Positions 17,924 through 27,490 of a stretch of DNA of 64,000 nucleotides are shown here, one piece after another. Both the position numbers and the translations under genes were made by a program. The notes under the pieces were generated by a model that saw nothing but the letters and a program-made list of their open reading frames with translations, was not told where the DNA came from and did not search any database. The stretch spans positions 5,001 to 69,000 of the forward strand of contig JAQBZH010000002.1 in assembly GCA_027622005.1 (NCBI GenBank), given 5' to 3'. The number at the start of each line of letters is the position of its first letter. The stretch's first letter is position 1. The DNA is from Bacteroidota bacterium. Its GTDB lineage: Bacteria > Bacteroidota > Rhodothermia > Rhodothermales > UBA10348.

Positions 17924-19864
17924 TTACTTCAGAAGCGTCATCAACCGGGTTTGTATCCCGTTTGGCGTCGTGAGCCGGACTAGATAGGCACCTGATGACC
18001 ATCCCGATGCATCCAGATTAAAGGTATGCGAACCGGTCGAAAACATTCCTTGTGCTAATACCGCATGGCTTCTTCCTAACGCGTCAAAAACCTCCAAAGA
18101 GATGGTTGATGGTGCGCTTAAATGAATCGGAATGGTGGTCTGAGGATTGAACGGATTGGGGTAATTCAAGCCAAGCATCCAGTCCTGAGGCCCCTCGGCC
18201 GCATTTTCAATTGACGTGGCTAGAGAAGCCGGGGTCCAGTCCGCTTTCATTTCTGTCCGGTCCCCGGTCGCTATTCCCGGATTGTTATGGACGAAAATGA
18301 ACAGAATCCAATCGAACTTTCCATCGATGGTCCGCATTTCACCCGATGGTTGAATTTCCGAAAACTCAATGGTATTCGAATTCATCCTCTTAACAGCGAT
18401 GCGAGCTGAATTTCGAACTCTTGCAAGTAGCTGCGCGGCATTGCCAAAAATGGGGTCAATCGGAACGTCGTAGGTGTAATTAAAATTGGCCACACTATTG
18501 TAGCGTCGATACTTCACTGCGCCTGAATTTATCGACTCGAAAAAGGCATCTTCAAAGCCGCCTTCGCCGGCGCCGGACATCAATTCTCCATTTATCGGGG
18601 CATTGGTTAGCGGCGTATGATGAGCCGATCGTTCCGGTTGTTCAAAGCCGAATCGGGGGTCTAAAGTTCGGTCATTAAAAAAATTAGCCGTGTGGAAATC
18701 CCGAATCACCTCAGCCAACCTCGTTCCATTCACCGTCAAAACAGAATCGATTGCCCGGGCGCCTTTGAGTTTTACGCTTCGTAACATGTCCCCCACGACG
18801 TGCGTTCCCACGCGACTGGCCAAATAGGTTACAAACAAACCGGCACGCTCGTAATCTCGGACGTCCTGGCTTCCATCAGCTGCCCTTCTCCAGGTAAACA
18901 AGTTCTGGGTTACTTCAGAAACGGTAGCCGGGTAAGTCGTCCGGCGCCAGTAATACCCGTTGAAATCGATGGCGAATTCAGCATAGCCTTCGGACAAAAA
19001 ATCCTCGTCATATCCGTAAGCCTGATGAATGAGGTGCGTATACTCGTGCGCTGCTATAGCGGCCAAAGTATTCAAATTTCGTGTTCCCTGGTCTGAATCC
19101 AGGTACAGAATATCACGACCGTTACCGGTTCCGTCCGTCGGGTTAATAACTAAATCTAACGAAGAAACATATCCGAGCGTGGTTCCGGTGCCTCGTCCGA
19201 TGTCGTACATGAGCAAGTCGACGATACCATCTCCATCGACATTAGGCGGTTGGCCGTACACATCATGGTTATTGGCAAAAAAGCCCTTGGATGGGTTGAT
19301 AGATCTCGTTGGGGACGAACCCAGTGCCACCTGACGCAAATTGGCGATGACTGTAGTATTGACGTGGCCATTGGTGATCTCGGCAATCTCTGCCCACAGA
19401 TGGTAAAGGCTGGTCTTCTCGACCAATCGAAAGTTGATAGAAATCCAGTTGCTATTTTCAGACACCCTGAACGGCAATTCGTCTCCCACTTCTGGCATCT
19501 TTCTATTTTTGGACGCGATCGGATATAGTCCGGCAGCCTTGTCGGCGGCGTATTTCGCCAATGCGGCTTTTGATGCCGACGAGCTGAAGTCTGTCCCACA
19601 AAAATGTTCAGGATCTAGGACATGTCCAACATGTAGCGTCCCGATCGTAGCGGTGTTCGGGCCAAAAGTCCGGAGCGAAATGGGAGGAGATAAATAATCG
19701 GGGATTGGAGCAGAAAACGAGGGCACGGAGTAAAAAAAGAGACCCAGGATGAGGATGGCGCGCCTAAAACTCGATATTGTACTCCAGTCTGATCCAAATT
19801 TCTTGCCGGAAGTAAACTGGGAAGTAGCAAGAGTTAACGAATGGAAGCAGCGAGTCAAATACAT
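17924..19864 (-). CDS. T9SS-exported HExxH metallopeptidase-like protein
   Basis: About 646 residues from ATG 19864. I preferred this start because the longer frame to 20056 would run into the divergent lipoprotein gene. A hydrophobic segment near FFYSVPSFSAP serves as a signal peptide. The zinc motif is H273-E-Y-T-H in AAIAAHEYTHLIHQ, followed by FLSEGYAEFA, which supplies a Glu ligand. Before it stands DGDGIVDLLMYD, an acidic, possibly Ca2+-binding loop. The C-terminus is a T9SS sorting domain: LNYPNPFNPQTTI, LEVFDALGR and a GAYLVRLTTP ending. It shares this plan (acidic loop, HEYxH, SEGxAE, CTD) with the gene at 20292-22733. Predicted to be secreted through SprA. Peptidase activity is inferred from motifs only. 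Confidence 0.82.
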   Translation of the reverse strand: MYLTRCFHSLTLATSQFTSGKKFGSDWSTISSFRRAILILGLFFYSVPSFSAPIPDYLSPPISLRTFGPNTATIGTLHVGHVLDPEHFCGTDFSSSASKAALAKYAADKAAGLYPIASKNRKMPEVGDELPFRVSENSNWISINFRLVEKTSLYHLWAEIAEITNGHVNTTVIANLRQVALGSSPTRSINPSKGFFANNHDVYGQPPNVDGDGIVDLLMYDIGRGTGTTLGYVSSLDLVINPTDGTGNGRDILYLDSDQGTRNLNTLAAIAAHEYTHLIHQAYGYDEDFLSEGYAEFAIDFNGYYWRRTTYPATVSEVTQNLFTWRRAADGSQDVRDYERAGLFVTYLASRVGTHVVGDMLRSVKLKGARAIDSVLTVNGTRLAEVIRDFHTANFFNDRTLDPRFGFEQPERSAHHTPLTNAPINGELMSGAGEGGFEDAFFESINSGAVKYRRYNSVANFNYTYDVPIDPIFGNAAQLLARVRNSARIAVKRMNSNTIEFSEIQPSGEMRTIDGKFDWILFIFVHNNPGIATGDRTEMKADWTPASLATSIENAAEGPQDWMLGLNYPNPFNPQTTIPIHLSAPSTISLEVFDALGRSHAVLAQGMFSTGSHTFNLDASGWSSGAYLVRLTTPNGIQTRLMTLLK

Positions 19865-19882
19865 TTTGGCACGTTTGATGCT

Positions 19883-19890
19883 TAAATTTG
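19883..19890 (+). promoter_or_regulatory. candidate -7 box of the small lipoprotein gene
   Basis: TAAATTTG matches TAnnTTTG and lies 23 to 38 nt before the two possible ATG starts of the plus-strand gene at 19913/19928. No good -33 TTG at the usual spacing. Confidence 0.35.
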
Positions 19891-19912
19891 GTTCAGACGA
19901 CCTCTTGATCCA

Positions 19913-20281
19913 ATGACGGTACTTGATATGAGTTTCTACATCCTCCATTTTGACCCTTTCCATGCCAACAAATGGCGATATGGCTCTTTTTTGACAGTTT
20001 TGCTTATTGGAGCGATGGTAGGTTGCGTTTCTGTCGCTCCTACAGCCCAAAACCAAATAACCGTAGAAGGGCGAGCAGTGGTAATGGGAAACGTTCCGTT
20101 TGCCAAACTCATTCTAGAAACGTCTGACCGCAACTCGTACATCCTTGAAATGAGTCGTGAAATGAGGGATAGTCTAATGACTCCCGCTCAGATTCGCGTA
20201 ACAGGCAGCCTTTCCGTGGGAGCTTGGAATGGCCGGCCGTTTGCTCAGATTCAAGTGTCAGACCTCAAACACGTTCACTAG
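19913..20281 (+). CDS. small putative lipoprotein, unknown function
   Basis: A 122-residue protein (117 from the second ATG at 19928). A hydrophobic stretch FLTVLLIGAMVGC, ending in Gly-Cys at about residue 38, suggests a lipoprotein signal. The remainder, NQITVEGRAVVMGNVPFAKLI onwards, looks like a small beta-rich domain; the repeated RVTG and IQVSDLKHV segments recall OB-fold-like proteins, but I do not recognise the family. It lies between two minus-strand metallopeptidase genes and runs opposite to both; its stop is 10 bp from that of the downstream one. Coding is supported by the signal sequence and a clean frame. Confidence 0.6.
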   Translation: MTVLDMSFYILHFDPFHANKWRYGSFLTVLLIGAMVGCVSVAPTAQNQITVEGRAVVMGNVPFAKLILETSDRNSYILEMSREMRDSLMTPAQIRVTGSLSVGAWNGRPFAQIQVSDLKHVH

Positions 20282-20291
20282 AATCCGGGCC

Positions 20292-22733
20292 TTACTTAAT
20301 CAGAGTCATGGTACGGGTTAGTTTTTGACTGCCTACCTGAAGGGTGTACAGATATAGCCCCGAATTTAACCGCGATGCATCGAATTGAACAGAATGCGTT
20401 CCTGGTAACATAACGCCATTTTGCAAAGTTGCTACCTGTCGTCCCAACAGGTCGTACACATTGAGTTTGACCAGCGCAGCAGTCGGATTTGAAAACTGGA
20501 TCGAAGTGGTTGGATTGAAAGGATTCGGGTAGTTCTGGTCTAACGAAATGAATTGAGGCAATTCCACGTCAACAGCCTTCGAAGTCGAGCCTGCATTGAG
20601 ATTAATTCTGCCCCTAATCGGAAGAACCTGACCCGGAAACGCAGGTTGACCCCCGCTCCCGCTAGTCAATGCATCAAACGATGCCCATCGCTGGGTTCCC
20701 GTACCAAAACGATTAAACATATAGGAAGGCGATGTCGTCTGATTGGGAGCATACGCCACGATGAAATACATATAATTGTTGTCCGTACCAGCGTTTTCGA
20801 TACTTACGTAAATGGGGCCGGTGGCCGATTTCAGAACGTTTTGGTACGGTAACAAGCTAATGGTCTGGAAGGACAACGTAGGGGCTGTATTTCCGCCGGT
20901 ATAGGTAAAGACGTCCGACACTAATACGGATCCGGGTTTTCCTGCGTTATCATTCCAAACCGAGAGCCTAAAATCCTTTACACTAGAATTGGTAGCGGAA
21001 GGATTTAGATCGCTGATAAACATCATAGAAACCGAAGTCTCAATCAGCGCCGCGCCAGCCGGTACGGTAAACTTGTTGGCAAATTTGTCGGTTAAAGCAA
21101 ATGTGCCACCCGGAGCCGAGGGGACGGTATTTCCAATAATCAGAATACTATTTCCACTTACTTCATGGTGAACAGTGCCATTGTCATAAACCACGTTTTC
21201 AAAACTGGCTGTACCTGTATATGCAGACCAAGTAGCTTCGTAATTAAAAGAAACTGTTTGGGAAGAGGACAAATCAACGTGTGGAATAACGAGTTGTACG
21301 GACGTGAAATTTCCAACTTTTTGGACTCCTTCGCCGCCGGGAGAGAGCTCTGCAAAGCTCCGCGTCCCATTTGCAGCATCAAAAATCAAAATGGGCTTCA
21401 AATCGGCTTTAAACGCCTGATTTGTTACGGTCATCGTAAAATTAAACGAACCCACATCGGTCCATTTTTGATACACGACGGCTCCGGGACTGACCGTTCC
21501 GCTTTTTGCCGTACCAACCGCCGTTTTCCCGTCAATTTCAGGGATGCCCTGTACACGAATCGACTGCCGCGACGGCGAAGTGTATCCAAAGTTGGGAATG
21601 GCTGAATCGTCGTTGATTAGGTTGGCGACGTGAAAGCCTTGTAAGTAGTCTTCCAAGATGGAAACAGGAATATTAACGGCCGGCGAAGTAAGCCAACTGA
21701 CATACGTCGTATATCCGGTTCCCTGTGTTCGAGCAATTCTTCCGACCGTTGCGTAACCCAATCGGTCTGCCAGGTAATTCGTCCACAATCCGCCGCGTTG
21801 GTAATCCTCAGAGTCGGGTCCTCCATAGGGTTGATCCTCCCGAAACGAAAGCAGGGAGCGAGAGCGCTCAAAGGAGAAATTCAAATAGTTAATGGTTCTT
21901 GGCGTGTATCCGTTGACCAATTCCGCCCATTCCGCCATGCCTTCGCTTATGAAAGAGGACTCTGTTCCCTTGTTTGCCTGCATTATCAGGTGCTCATATT
22001 CATGGGCCAGCGTCTGGTGCAAATCAGTTTGAGATTTAGGAACACCCGATTTGCTATACATCCCGGGGACCGTATCCAGATGAATAATGTCCTGTCGATT
22101 GGGAATTTGAAGATCCTTTGGGTAGAAAAATCCACCGACGGCTGAATTGACCCCATTGTCCGGATCGTAAAAATCTTGAATGTCATGGAGCAATACGTCC
22201 ATCTTTCCGCTACCGTCCACATCAGAAGGGGGGCCAAAGACCATTTCGTCGACGGCAACAATCCCTTTTGAAGGGTCTACGGAGCCTGATGGTGTTTGAG
22301 AACCAATAGCTTGTGCAAGGGCCGCAATATCGTTTGCGGTGACACGCCCGCCACCAGCCACCAACTGAGCTGTTTCTACCCAGAGATTAAATTTGGTCCC
22401 TTCCGCCATAAGGGTGAATTCTATGGGGGACTCCGTATTCGACCGAATATTTAAAACGGAAAAATTCTTTTTTTCACCAATGGGCTGTTGGCCACTTTTG
22501 GGCGCTGGGAGCAGGCCGTTTTCCTTCAGATAATGATATTCAGCGATGGCCGCTTTTCCCGCTTCAGAATTCATGAGCTGGGGAGTGATGTGCACCCACT
22601 GAACGGAATCAGGCGAAATCGAAGTAGTGGATTTTTTGGCTGAAGACAGATTGATCTCTTGTGCAGAAGCGGTTGCTACCACAAAAAGGGATAAAAAAAC
22701 CAGTTTAACCGAACATGAAAGTCGACTTCGCAT
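20292..22733 (-). CDS. T9SS-exported HExxH metallopeptidase-like protein, larger paralogue
   Basis: About 813 residues from ATG 22733, which gives a compact signal peptide ending TASA-QE; an upstream ATG at 22772 would add 13 residues. The zinc motif H244-E-Y-E-H in TLAHEYEHLIMQ is followed by FISEGMAEWAELVNG. Upstream stands DVDGSGKMDVLLHDIQ, the same acidic loop as in the 17.9-19.9 kb gene. The middle holds beta-sandwich domains, and the end is a clear T9SS sorting domain (LDQNYPNPFNPTTSI, LNVYDLLGR, GLYLYTLQVG). The larger size comes from extra beta domains between the peptidase unit and the CTD. Secretion through SprA is inferred; substrate unknown. Confidence 0.82.
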   Translation of the reverse strand: MRSRLSCSVKLVFLSLFVVATASAQEINLSSAKKSTTSISPDSVQWVHITPQLMNSEAGKAAIAEYHYLKENGLLPAPKSGQQPIGEKKNFSVLNIRSNTESPIEFTLMAEGTKFNLWVETAQLVAGGGRVTANDIAALAQAIGSQTPSGSVDPSKGIVAVDEMVFGPPSDVDGSGKMDVLLHDIQDFYDPDNGVNSAVGGFFYPKDLQIPNRQDIIHLDTVPGMYSKSGVPKSQTDLHQTLAHEYEHLIMQANKGTESSFISEGMAEWAELVNGYTPRTINYLNFSFERSRSLLSFREDQPYGGPDSEDYQRGGLWTNYLADRLGYATVGRIARTQGTGYTTYVSWLTSPAVNIPVSILEDYLQGFHVANLINDDSAIPNFGYTSPSRQSIRVQGIPEIDGKTAVGTAKSGTVSPGAVVYQKWTDVGSFNFTMTVTNQAFKADLKPILIFDAANGTRSFAELSPGGEGVQKVGNFTSVQLVIPHVDLSSSQTVSFNYEATWSAYTGTASFENVVYDNGTVHHEVSGNSILIIGNTVPSAPGGTFALTDKFANKFTVPAGAALIETSVSMMFISDLNPSATNSSVKDFRLSVWNDNAGKPGSVLVSDVFTYTGGNTAPTLSFQTISLLPYQNVLKSATGPIYVSIENAGTDNNYMYFIVAYAPNQTTSPSYMFNRFGTGTQRWASFDALTSGSGGQPAFPGQVLPIRGRINLNAGSTSKAVDVELPQFISLDQNYPNPFNPTTSIQFSNPTAALVKLNVYDLLGRQVATLQNGVMLPGTHSVQFDASRLNSGLYLYTLQVGSQKLTRTMTLIK

Positions 22734-22971
22734 AAATAAATTGCAGGTAGGCTTGGCTAAAAACGGACTCATAAGTAAGTCAACTGCTTATTAAAAGTCA
22801 GTTAATCACGCTGAATGAACTAATATTACGGTTCATCGGGCAACAATCGGACCAATCTCAAAATGATTCTTCCAAAAAACAAAGAAGTGGACCTCTGTCG
22901 ATGCTGGCCTTCCTACCTTCTTTGCAACTCCAAAGTGATATGGTTGGTAACACCTCTCCGTCCTTCTCCTC

Positions 22972-23012
22972 TAAACTCGAAGCAACGTGGCAGGTTGCTT
23001 GCCGTGAGTTTA
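22972..23012 (+). other. structured leader before msrBA
   Basis: TAAACTC (22972-22978) pairs with GAGTTTA (23006-23012). Inside, AAGCAAC (22980-22986) pairs with GTTGCTT (22994-23000) around GTGGCAG. That gives two 7-bp perfect stems separated by a 1x5 internal loop, ending 23 nt before the msrB ATG. No T-run follows, so it is a leader element and not a terminator. No known riboswitch class recognised. Confidence 0.5.
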
Positions 23013-23035
23013 AAACGCCTTAGATAACACCCCCG

Positions 23036-23398
23036 ATGAATAAATTATCGCAAGAAGAAGAACGCGTCATTGTCCACAAGGGAACGGAAAGGCCCTATTC
23101 TGGCGAATATGATTCGTTTTATGCCGACGGAGTTTATATCTGCCGGCGCTGTGAAGAGCCGTTGTACACATCGGATTCAAAATTTTCGTCCGGGTGCGGA
23201 TGGCCGAGTTTTGACGCGGATATTTCTAAAGCCGTCCTTCGAATTCCTGATTCGGACGGTAGACGTATCGAAATTGTTTGCGCCAATTGTCAGGGACATT
23301 TAGGTCACGTGTTCGAAGGGGAACGATTTACCCCAAAAAACACGCGCCACTGTGTAAATTCCATCTCCATGAAGTTCATTCCCGCCTCTAAAATATGA
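23036..23398 (+). CDS. msrB: peptide-methionine (R)-S-oxide reductase
   Basis: Repairs R-methionine sulfoxide in proteins using thioredoxin. The 120-residue protein shows the zinc cysteines C36-x2-C39 and C82-x2-C85, the GCGWPSFD loop with Cys54, and the catalytic Cys106 in [11 protein letters not shown]. All key residues are present. The stop codon overlaps the msrA start (ATGA), so MsrB and MsrA, specific for opposite diastereomers, are translationally coupled. A structured leader precedes the gene. TrxA/TrxB at 2-3.3 kb would supply electrons. No signal peptide, so cytoplasmic. Confidence 0.95.
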   Translation: MNKLSQEEERVIVHKGTERPYSGEYDSFYADGVYICRRCEEPLYTSDSKFSSGCGWPSFDADISKAVLRIPDSDGRRIEIVCANCQGHLGHVFEGERFTPKNTRHCVNSISMKFIPASKI

Positions 23399-23889
23399 CA
23401 CCTACATTGACCCAACGTGCCATTTTCGCCTCTGGATGCTTTTGGGGCACTGAATATCATTTTCAAAAACAGGCTGGAGTGTTGGCGACTTCCGTGGGAT
23501 TTACGGGCGGCCATATCAAGAACCCAGCCTACCGAGAAGTTTGCAGCGGAACGACGGGCCACGCAGAGGCGGTTGAAGTCGTGTTTGATCCCGATTTGGT
23601 GAGTTACGAAACGTTAGCCAAGCTCTTTTTTGAGACCCACGATCCTACGCAGCTCAACCGACAAGGCCCCGATGTGGGAACGCAGTATCGTTCGGAGATT
23701 TTTGTGCTGGACGAAGCACAGCAAACCATCGCGCTTCAGTTAGTCGATCAATTGGTCAACGATGGGCTCGAAGTTAAAACCCGGATTTCGCCGGCGGGGC
23801 CGTTTTACAGGGCGGAAGAATATCATCACGATTATTACAACAAAACGGGTGGCAGTCCTTATTGCCACGTATACACGAAGCGGTTTTAA
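23395..23889 (+). CDS. msrA: peptide-methionine (S)-S-oxide reductase
   Basis: Reduces S-methionine sulfoxide. The 164-residue protein has the catalytic Cys15 in [12 protein letters not shown], then [32 protein letters not shown], followed by [23 protein letters not shown] and a C-terminal [11 protein letters not shown], all diagnostic. It overlaps msrB by 4 nt. Its TAA stop also overlaps the TAA of the convergent FG-GAP gene in a shared TTAA, so two genes terminate within the same few bases. No signal peptide. Confidence 0.96.
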   Translation: MTPTLTQRAIFASGCFWGTEYHFQKQAGVLATSVGFTGGHIKNPAYREVCSGTTGHAEAVEVVFDPDLVSYETLAKLFFETHDPTQLNRQGPDVGTQYRSEIFVLDEAQQTIALQLVDQLVNDGLEVKTRISPAGPFYRAEEYHHDYYNKTGGSPYCHVYTKRF

Positions 23890-25286
23890 GGTCGATTAAA
23901 ATCCACCGAGTAGACCTGACCGGGCGTATTTTCGGATGATTGGCCGATAACTGCGGTTTTCCCAGTGAACGATAGGGCAGATCCAAAAAAGGGATTTCCG
24001 ACGTCGAGGGTGTTGCGTTGGCGCCACTCACCCATGGAATTGTGAAAGACGTAAACCACTCGATCGACATTGATGCTGAGTTCGAGTTGTTCATCAAATC
24101 CGACAATTAGCACATGATCTCCACTCATCGACACCAGGGTGCCAAAAGCGCCGAAGTCGTATGGAAGAGCGGGGCTAAACGTCGTTTTTAGATTCCATTT
24201 CTGATCGGCTAGTTCAAAAAGTCGGGCGCGTCCAGATTGATTTCGGCCGGCGTTGCTTTCGCCGATCAAAAGGCGGTCACCCGAAAGATCCAGAGGCATA
24301 AAAAACGACACCACGTCTTCGATGGTATCCGTAACGCGCCAGTCGTTCGAATCAGGGTCCAAATCATATATGGCGATTCTACCCGGTTTTCCCGGTGTAT
24401 AGGATGATGACGAAATGACCAGCCGATCGCCATCTAAATCGCAAGAAGTCCCAAAAACACCATTGAATCGTAATTGGTCGGCGGTTAAGCGAGAAGAAAG
24501 GAGCCACTGGCCGTTTTTCTGTAGATCAAAAACGTACCCGGCTCCTCGCGATTGATTGCCTTCTCGATGGCCGGCGGCAGTGACCAAAAGTCGATTGTGA
24601 TCCAGCGAAACGGCGGTTGCAAAAGTACCAAATTCGCCTCGATCAGGGTCTGAAATGCGCGTTTTTTGCTTCCATCCGCGTCCGGTCAGGCTAGAGAGAT
24701 TGATCGTATTCGTTACGGAGGTCACAGAAACGGTATCCGGCGAAGCCGCGACTTCTTGAGCGTTTTCATCCGACTTTCCGACGTTGGAGGGGGTGTCAAG
24801 CGAATCTGAGGGTATGGAAGCCACACCGACCGCATTACTGGGGCCAAGGTCAAAAACATCACCCGAAAAAGACTCGTCCCGCTCAAAAATGTAAACCCCG
24901 TTTGATTCTCGTTGGTTGAAGGAAGATCGGAAAGACGTGACCAAAATGCGGTTACCGCTTACCGCAACGGTTTTTCCAAAAAAATGGTCTTCTTGGCAAT
25001 CGGATGGTTGGAGGACCGATGTCAGCTTCCACGTTGAGTCTGGATGGCGCTGGTATACAAAAGCGGCCCCCGAATTCGTCCCACAAGAATCGAAACCGGA
25101 GCTTCCTACTACGGCAAGGTCCCCATCCACGGCCACGGCGCTGCCGAAAAAATTGCCCGATAGGTTACCTGGGGTTGGGAACGTAAATATCTGCCCTACA
25201 ACGAGTTGGGGCAAAAGGGCCAGACCTGCCAACCATATGATGACTCGAATATTCAAAGCGAAAAAACGTAAAGGTTGAACGAACAA
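23886..25286 (-). CDS. exported FG-GAP-like beta-propeller protein
   Basis: A 466-residue protein with an N-terminal signal peptide (IIWLAGLALLPQLVVGQ, cleavage near residue 31). The rest is a series of about seven repeats of the form FG-x-A/T-V-x-L/V-x-G-D-x-L-L-V/I (FFGSAVAVDGDLAVVGS, FFGKTVAVSGNRILVTS, FGTFATAVSLDHNRLLVTA and so on), as in FG-GAP/integrin-like propellers. A Ser/Thr/Asp-rich non-repeat insert of about 60 residues interrupts the second and third repeats. The start appears to be TTG; no ATG is available before the signal sequence. No T9SS sorting domain is present, so it may stay periplasmic or at the surface. Function unknown. Confidence 0.75.
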   Translation of the reverse strand: MFVQPLRFFALNIRVIIWLAGLALLPQLVVGQIFTFPTPGNLSGNFFGSAVAVDGDLAVVGSSGFDSCGTNSGAAFVYQRHPDSTWKLTSVLQPSDCQEDHFFGKTVAVSGNRILVTSFRSSFNQRESNGVYIFERDESFSGDVFDLGPSNAVGVASIPSDSLDTPSNVGKSDENAQEVAASPDTVSVTSVTNTINLSSLTGRGWKQKTRISDPDRGEFGTFATAVSLDHNRLLVTAAGHREGNQSRGAGYVFDLQKNGQWLLSSRLTADQLRFNGVFGTSCDLDGDRLVISSSSYTPGKPGRIAIYDLDPDSNDWRVTDTIEDVVSFFMPLDLSGDRLLIGESNAGRNQSGRARLFELADQKWNLKTTFSPALPYDFGAFGTLVSMSGDHVLIVGFDEQLELSINVDRVVYVFHNSMGEWRQRNTLDVGNPFFGSALSFTGKTAVIGQSSENTPGQVYSVDFNRP

Positions 25287-25417
25287 TGGTTCTGATTCCT
25301 TTCTCGCCCCCTATCCAGAAACTACCTAGTCAGACGAGGACCTGATCGTTTACAGAATACGTTCAAATAACATGCCTTTAATAAAAAACGGTATGAACGG
25401 TCAAAATAGAGGTAGTT

Positions 25418-27478
25418 TCAGGCCAGACTTCGCGAGCTCATCTCCGAAGCCAACTGTTCCCATTGTTTATTCAGGTCCGCGAGTTTCTTTTGTGACGTCT
25501 CGAAATCGGATAAAAGTTTGGTGCTTTTAGATGGGTTGGCAAACGTAGTTGGATCGGCCAATTCTGCTGCCATAGCTTTTGTCACAACTTCCAATTTTTC
25601 GACTTCGGCTTCTACTCGTTCGTACTCGTTCTTGAGTTTAAAATTGTTGAGGCCCCCGAACTTTGACGGACTTTTTGAAGTCAGTTTCTGCCGGGCCAAC
25701 TCTCGCTCTTGAGCCTCCAAACGCTTCTGCTCTTTGGACTTTGGGCCGCCGCCAGTGGGCGTGTTAGAAGCGGTGCCATTTGCTTTCCCATTCCCCGAGC
25801 TGGTGTTAGAAGAACTAGTTGACTGCGTACCCGGATCGATGAATGCGCGCGCCGTTCCATGCTCAATTTGCCAAGAATAGTCCGAAAAATTGCCGTCAAA
25901 CTGGCGAATGGTGCCATCCTCTACACGCCAAACTTTGTTGACCACCCGGTCAAGGAAGTGCCGGTCGTGCGAGACGACCACAAACGTCCCCGTGTATTGT
26001 CGAAGTGCCTCGGTTAATACCCCGATCGAATGAATATCCAAGTGATTGGTGGGCTCGTCGAGAACGAGAAGGTTGGCCGGGGAGGCCAGCGTACGGGCCA
26101 ATGCGACCCTGCTTCTTTCCCCACCTGAAAGAACACCAATGGTTTTGAATACATCATCGCCACTAAACAAAAATGCGCCGAGCAACGTGCGGAGTTCGGT
26201 TTCGCTACTGCCACTGGAAACCGAACGGAGGGAATCAAGTGGAGTTTCTCTACGATCTAGCGATTCGGCTTGATGTTGGGCAAAAAACGTCATCGCCACA
26301 TTATGTCCTTCAATCCGTTCGCCTTCGAAGGGCTCGGAGCCCAACAACATGCGGGCCAGTGTCGACTTTCCGGCTCCGTTTTTACCAATCAGGGCAATTT
26401 TATCGCCGCGCTCAATCATTAGGGGTCCGGCCTTATCAAATACGTTGATGACGCCTTGATCCGTTTCGTACTTTTTCGAGCATTGCTGGATTTCAATAAC
26501 CGTTCGGCCGGAGCGGGGCGGTTCAGGGAATCGAAAGGATATTTTGGCTTCGTCGGCGGGAGGGGGTGGGATCCGCTCGAGCTTGGCCATCATTTTGACT
26601 CTGGATTGGACCTGGGTGGCTTTCGAAGCCTTGGAACGGAAGCGCTCAATAAACCGGTCGTTTTCAGCAATAAATTTTTGCTGGTTGATGTATCCTGCTC
26701 GTTGATGTTCGCGTCGGAGCGTTCGGTCTTCCAGGTAAAAAGCGTAATTACCTGCATATTCCGTTAGTTGCCCCTGTTGCAGTTCTACCGTCGTATTAAC
26801 CATCCGATCGAGGAAGTAGCGGTCATGCGAAACGAGCACAACGGTTCCAGGATAGGCCTTCAAATACTCTTCCAGCCAATCGATGCTGTCGATGTCCAAG
26901 TGGTTCGTGGGCTCATCGAGTAGCAATACGTCGGGTTGGCGAAGAAGTAGCTGAGCAAGCGCCACTCGCATGCGCCATCCCCCGGAAAAAGTGGATAGCG
27001 GTCGGTCAAAATCAGCGTCCTTGAAGCCGAGTCCGCTTAGAACCGATTCGGTACGGGGCTTGATCATATGGACATCTGAAGCCAAAAGGAGCTCGTGCAC
27101 CCGGTTGAAATCGACCATCACTTTGTGATAAGCGTCGGTTTCGTGGTCGGATTCCGCTTCCATGCACTCAATCAAACGGTGCTCTTCTGCTTCCAGCTCC
27201 AGGATTTCAGAAAACGCCTGCATAGCCTCTTCCAGCACGGTTTTCGTGGCCTCAATTTCCTCCGTTTCCTGTTTGAGGTAGCCGACACTCATTCCTGAAT
27301 ATCCGATACTGCCCTCATCAGGTGGGAATTCACCAGCTATAAGTCTCAAAAGAGTGGTTTTGCCGGCACCATTGGGTCCTACCAGGCCATAGCGTTTTCC
27401 GATCCGAATTACCCATGAGGTACGATCGAGAATAACCTGTCCGCCGAAGGCCAGCGATATGTTTTGAATCTGAATGAT
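25418..27478 (-). CDS. ABC-F family ATPase (Uup/EttA-like), non-ATG start
   Basis: Soluble tandem-ATPase ABC-F protein, a class acting on ribosomes. Taking ATC at 27478 as codon 1 gives 686 residues, beginning I-IQIQNISLAFGGQVIL where homologues begin M-I. Walker A1 GPNGAGKTT is at 34-42; the first signature FSGGWRMRVALAQ and DEPTNHLD follow. The second half has GKNGAGKST, LSGGERSRVALAR and DEPTNHLD. A charged linker and a C-terminal coiled coil (about residues 590-686) complete the Uup-like plan. No ATG, GTG or TTG exists upstream of Walker A1: the first TTG at 27349 would delete it. The frame is continuous with the stop of the upstream sugar transferase gene, 12 nt before ATC. Regulation through this start, or an error, is possible. 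Confidence 0.85.
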   Translation of the reverse strand: MIQIQNISLAFGGQVILDRTSWVIRIGKRYGLVGPNGAGKTTLLRLIAGEFPPDEGSIGYSGMSVGYLKQETEEIEATKTVLEEAMQAFSEILELEAEEHRLIECMEAESDHETDAYHKVMVDFNRVHELLLASDVHMIKPRTESVLSGLGFKDADFDRPLSTFSGGWRMRVALAQLLLRQPDVLLLDEPTNHLDIDSIDWLEEYLKAYPGTVVLVSHDRYFLDRMVNTTVELQQGQLTEYAGNYAFYLEDRTLRREHQRAGYINQQKFIAENDRFIERFRSKASKATQVQSRVKMMAKLERIPPPPADEAKISFRFPEPPRSGRTVIEIQQCSKKYETDQGVINVFDKAGPLMIERGDKIALIGKNGAGKSTLARMLLGSEPFEGERIEGHNVAMTFFAQHQAESLDRRETPLDSLRSVSSGSSETELRTLLGAFLFSGDDVFKTIGVLSGGERSRVALARTLASPANLLVLDEPTNHLDIHSIGVLTEALRQYTGTFVVVSHDRHFLDRVVNKVWRVEDGTIRQFDGNFSDYSWQIEHGTARAFIDPGTQSTSSSNTSSGNGKANGTASNTPTGGGPKSKEQKRLEAQERELARQKLTSKSPSKFGGLNNFKLKNEYERVEAEVEKLEVVTKAMAAELADPTTFANPSKSTKLLSDFETSQKKLADLNKQWEQLASEMSSRSLA

Positions 27479-27490
27479 AAAGTCGTCCGA

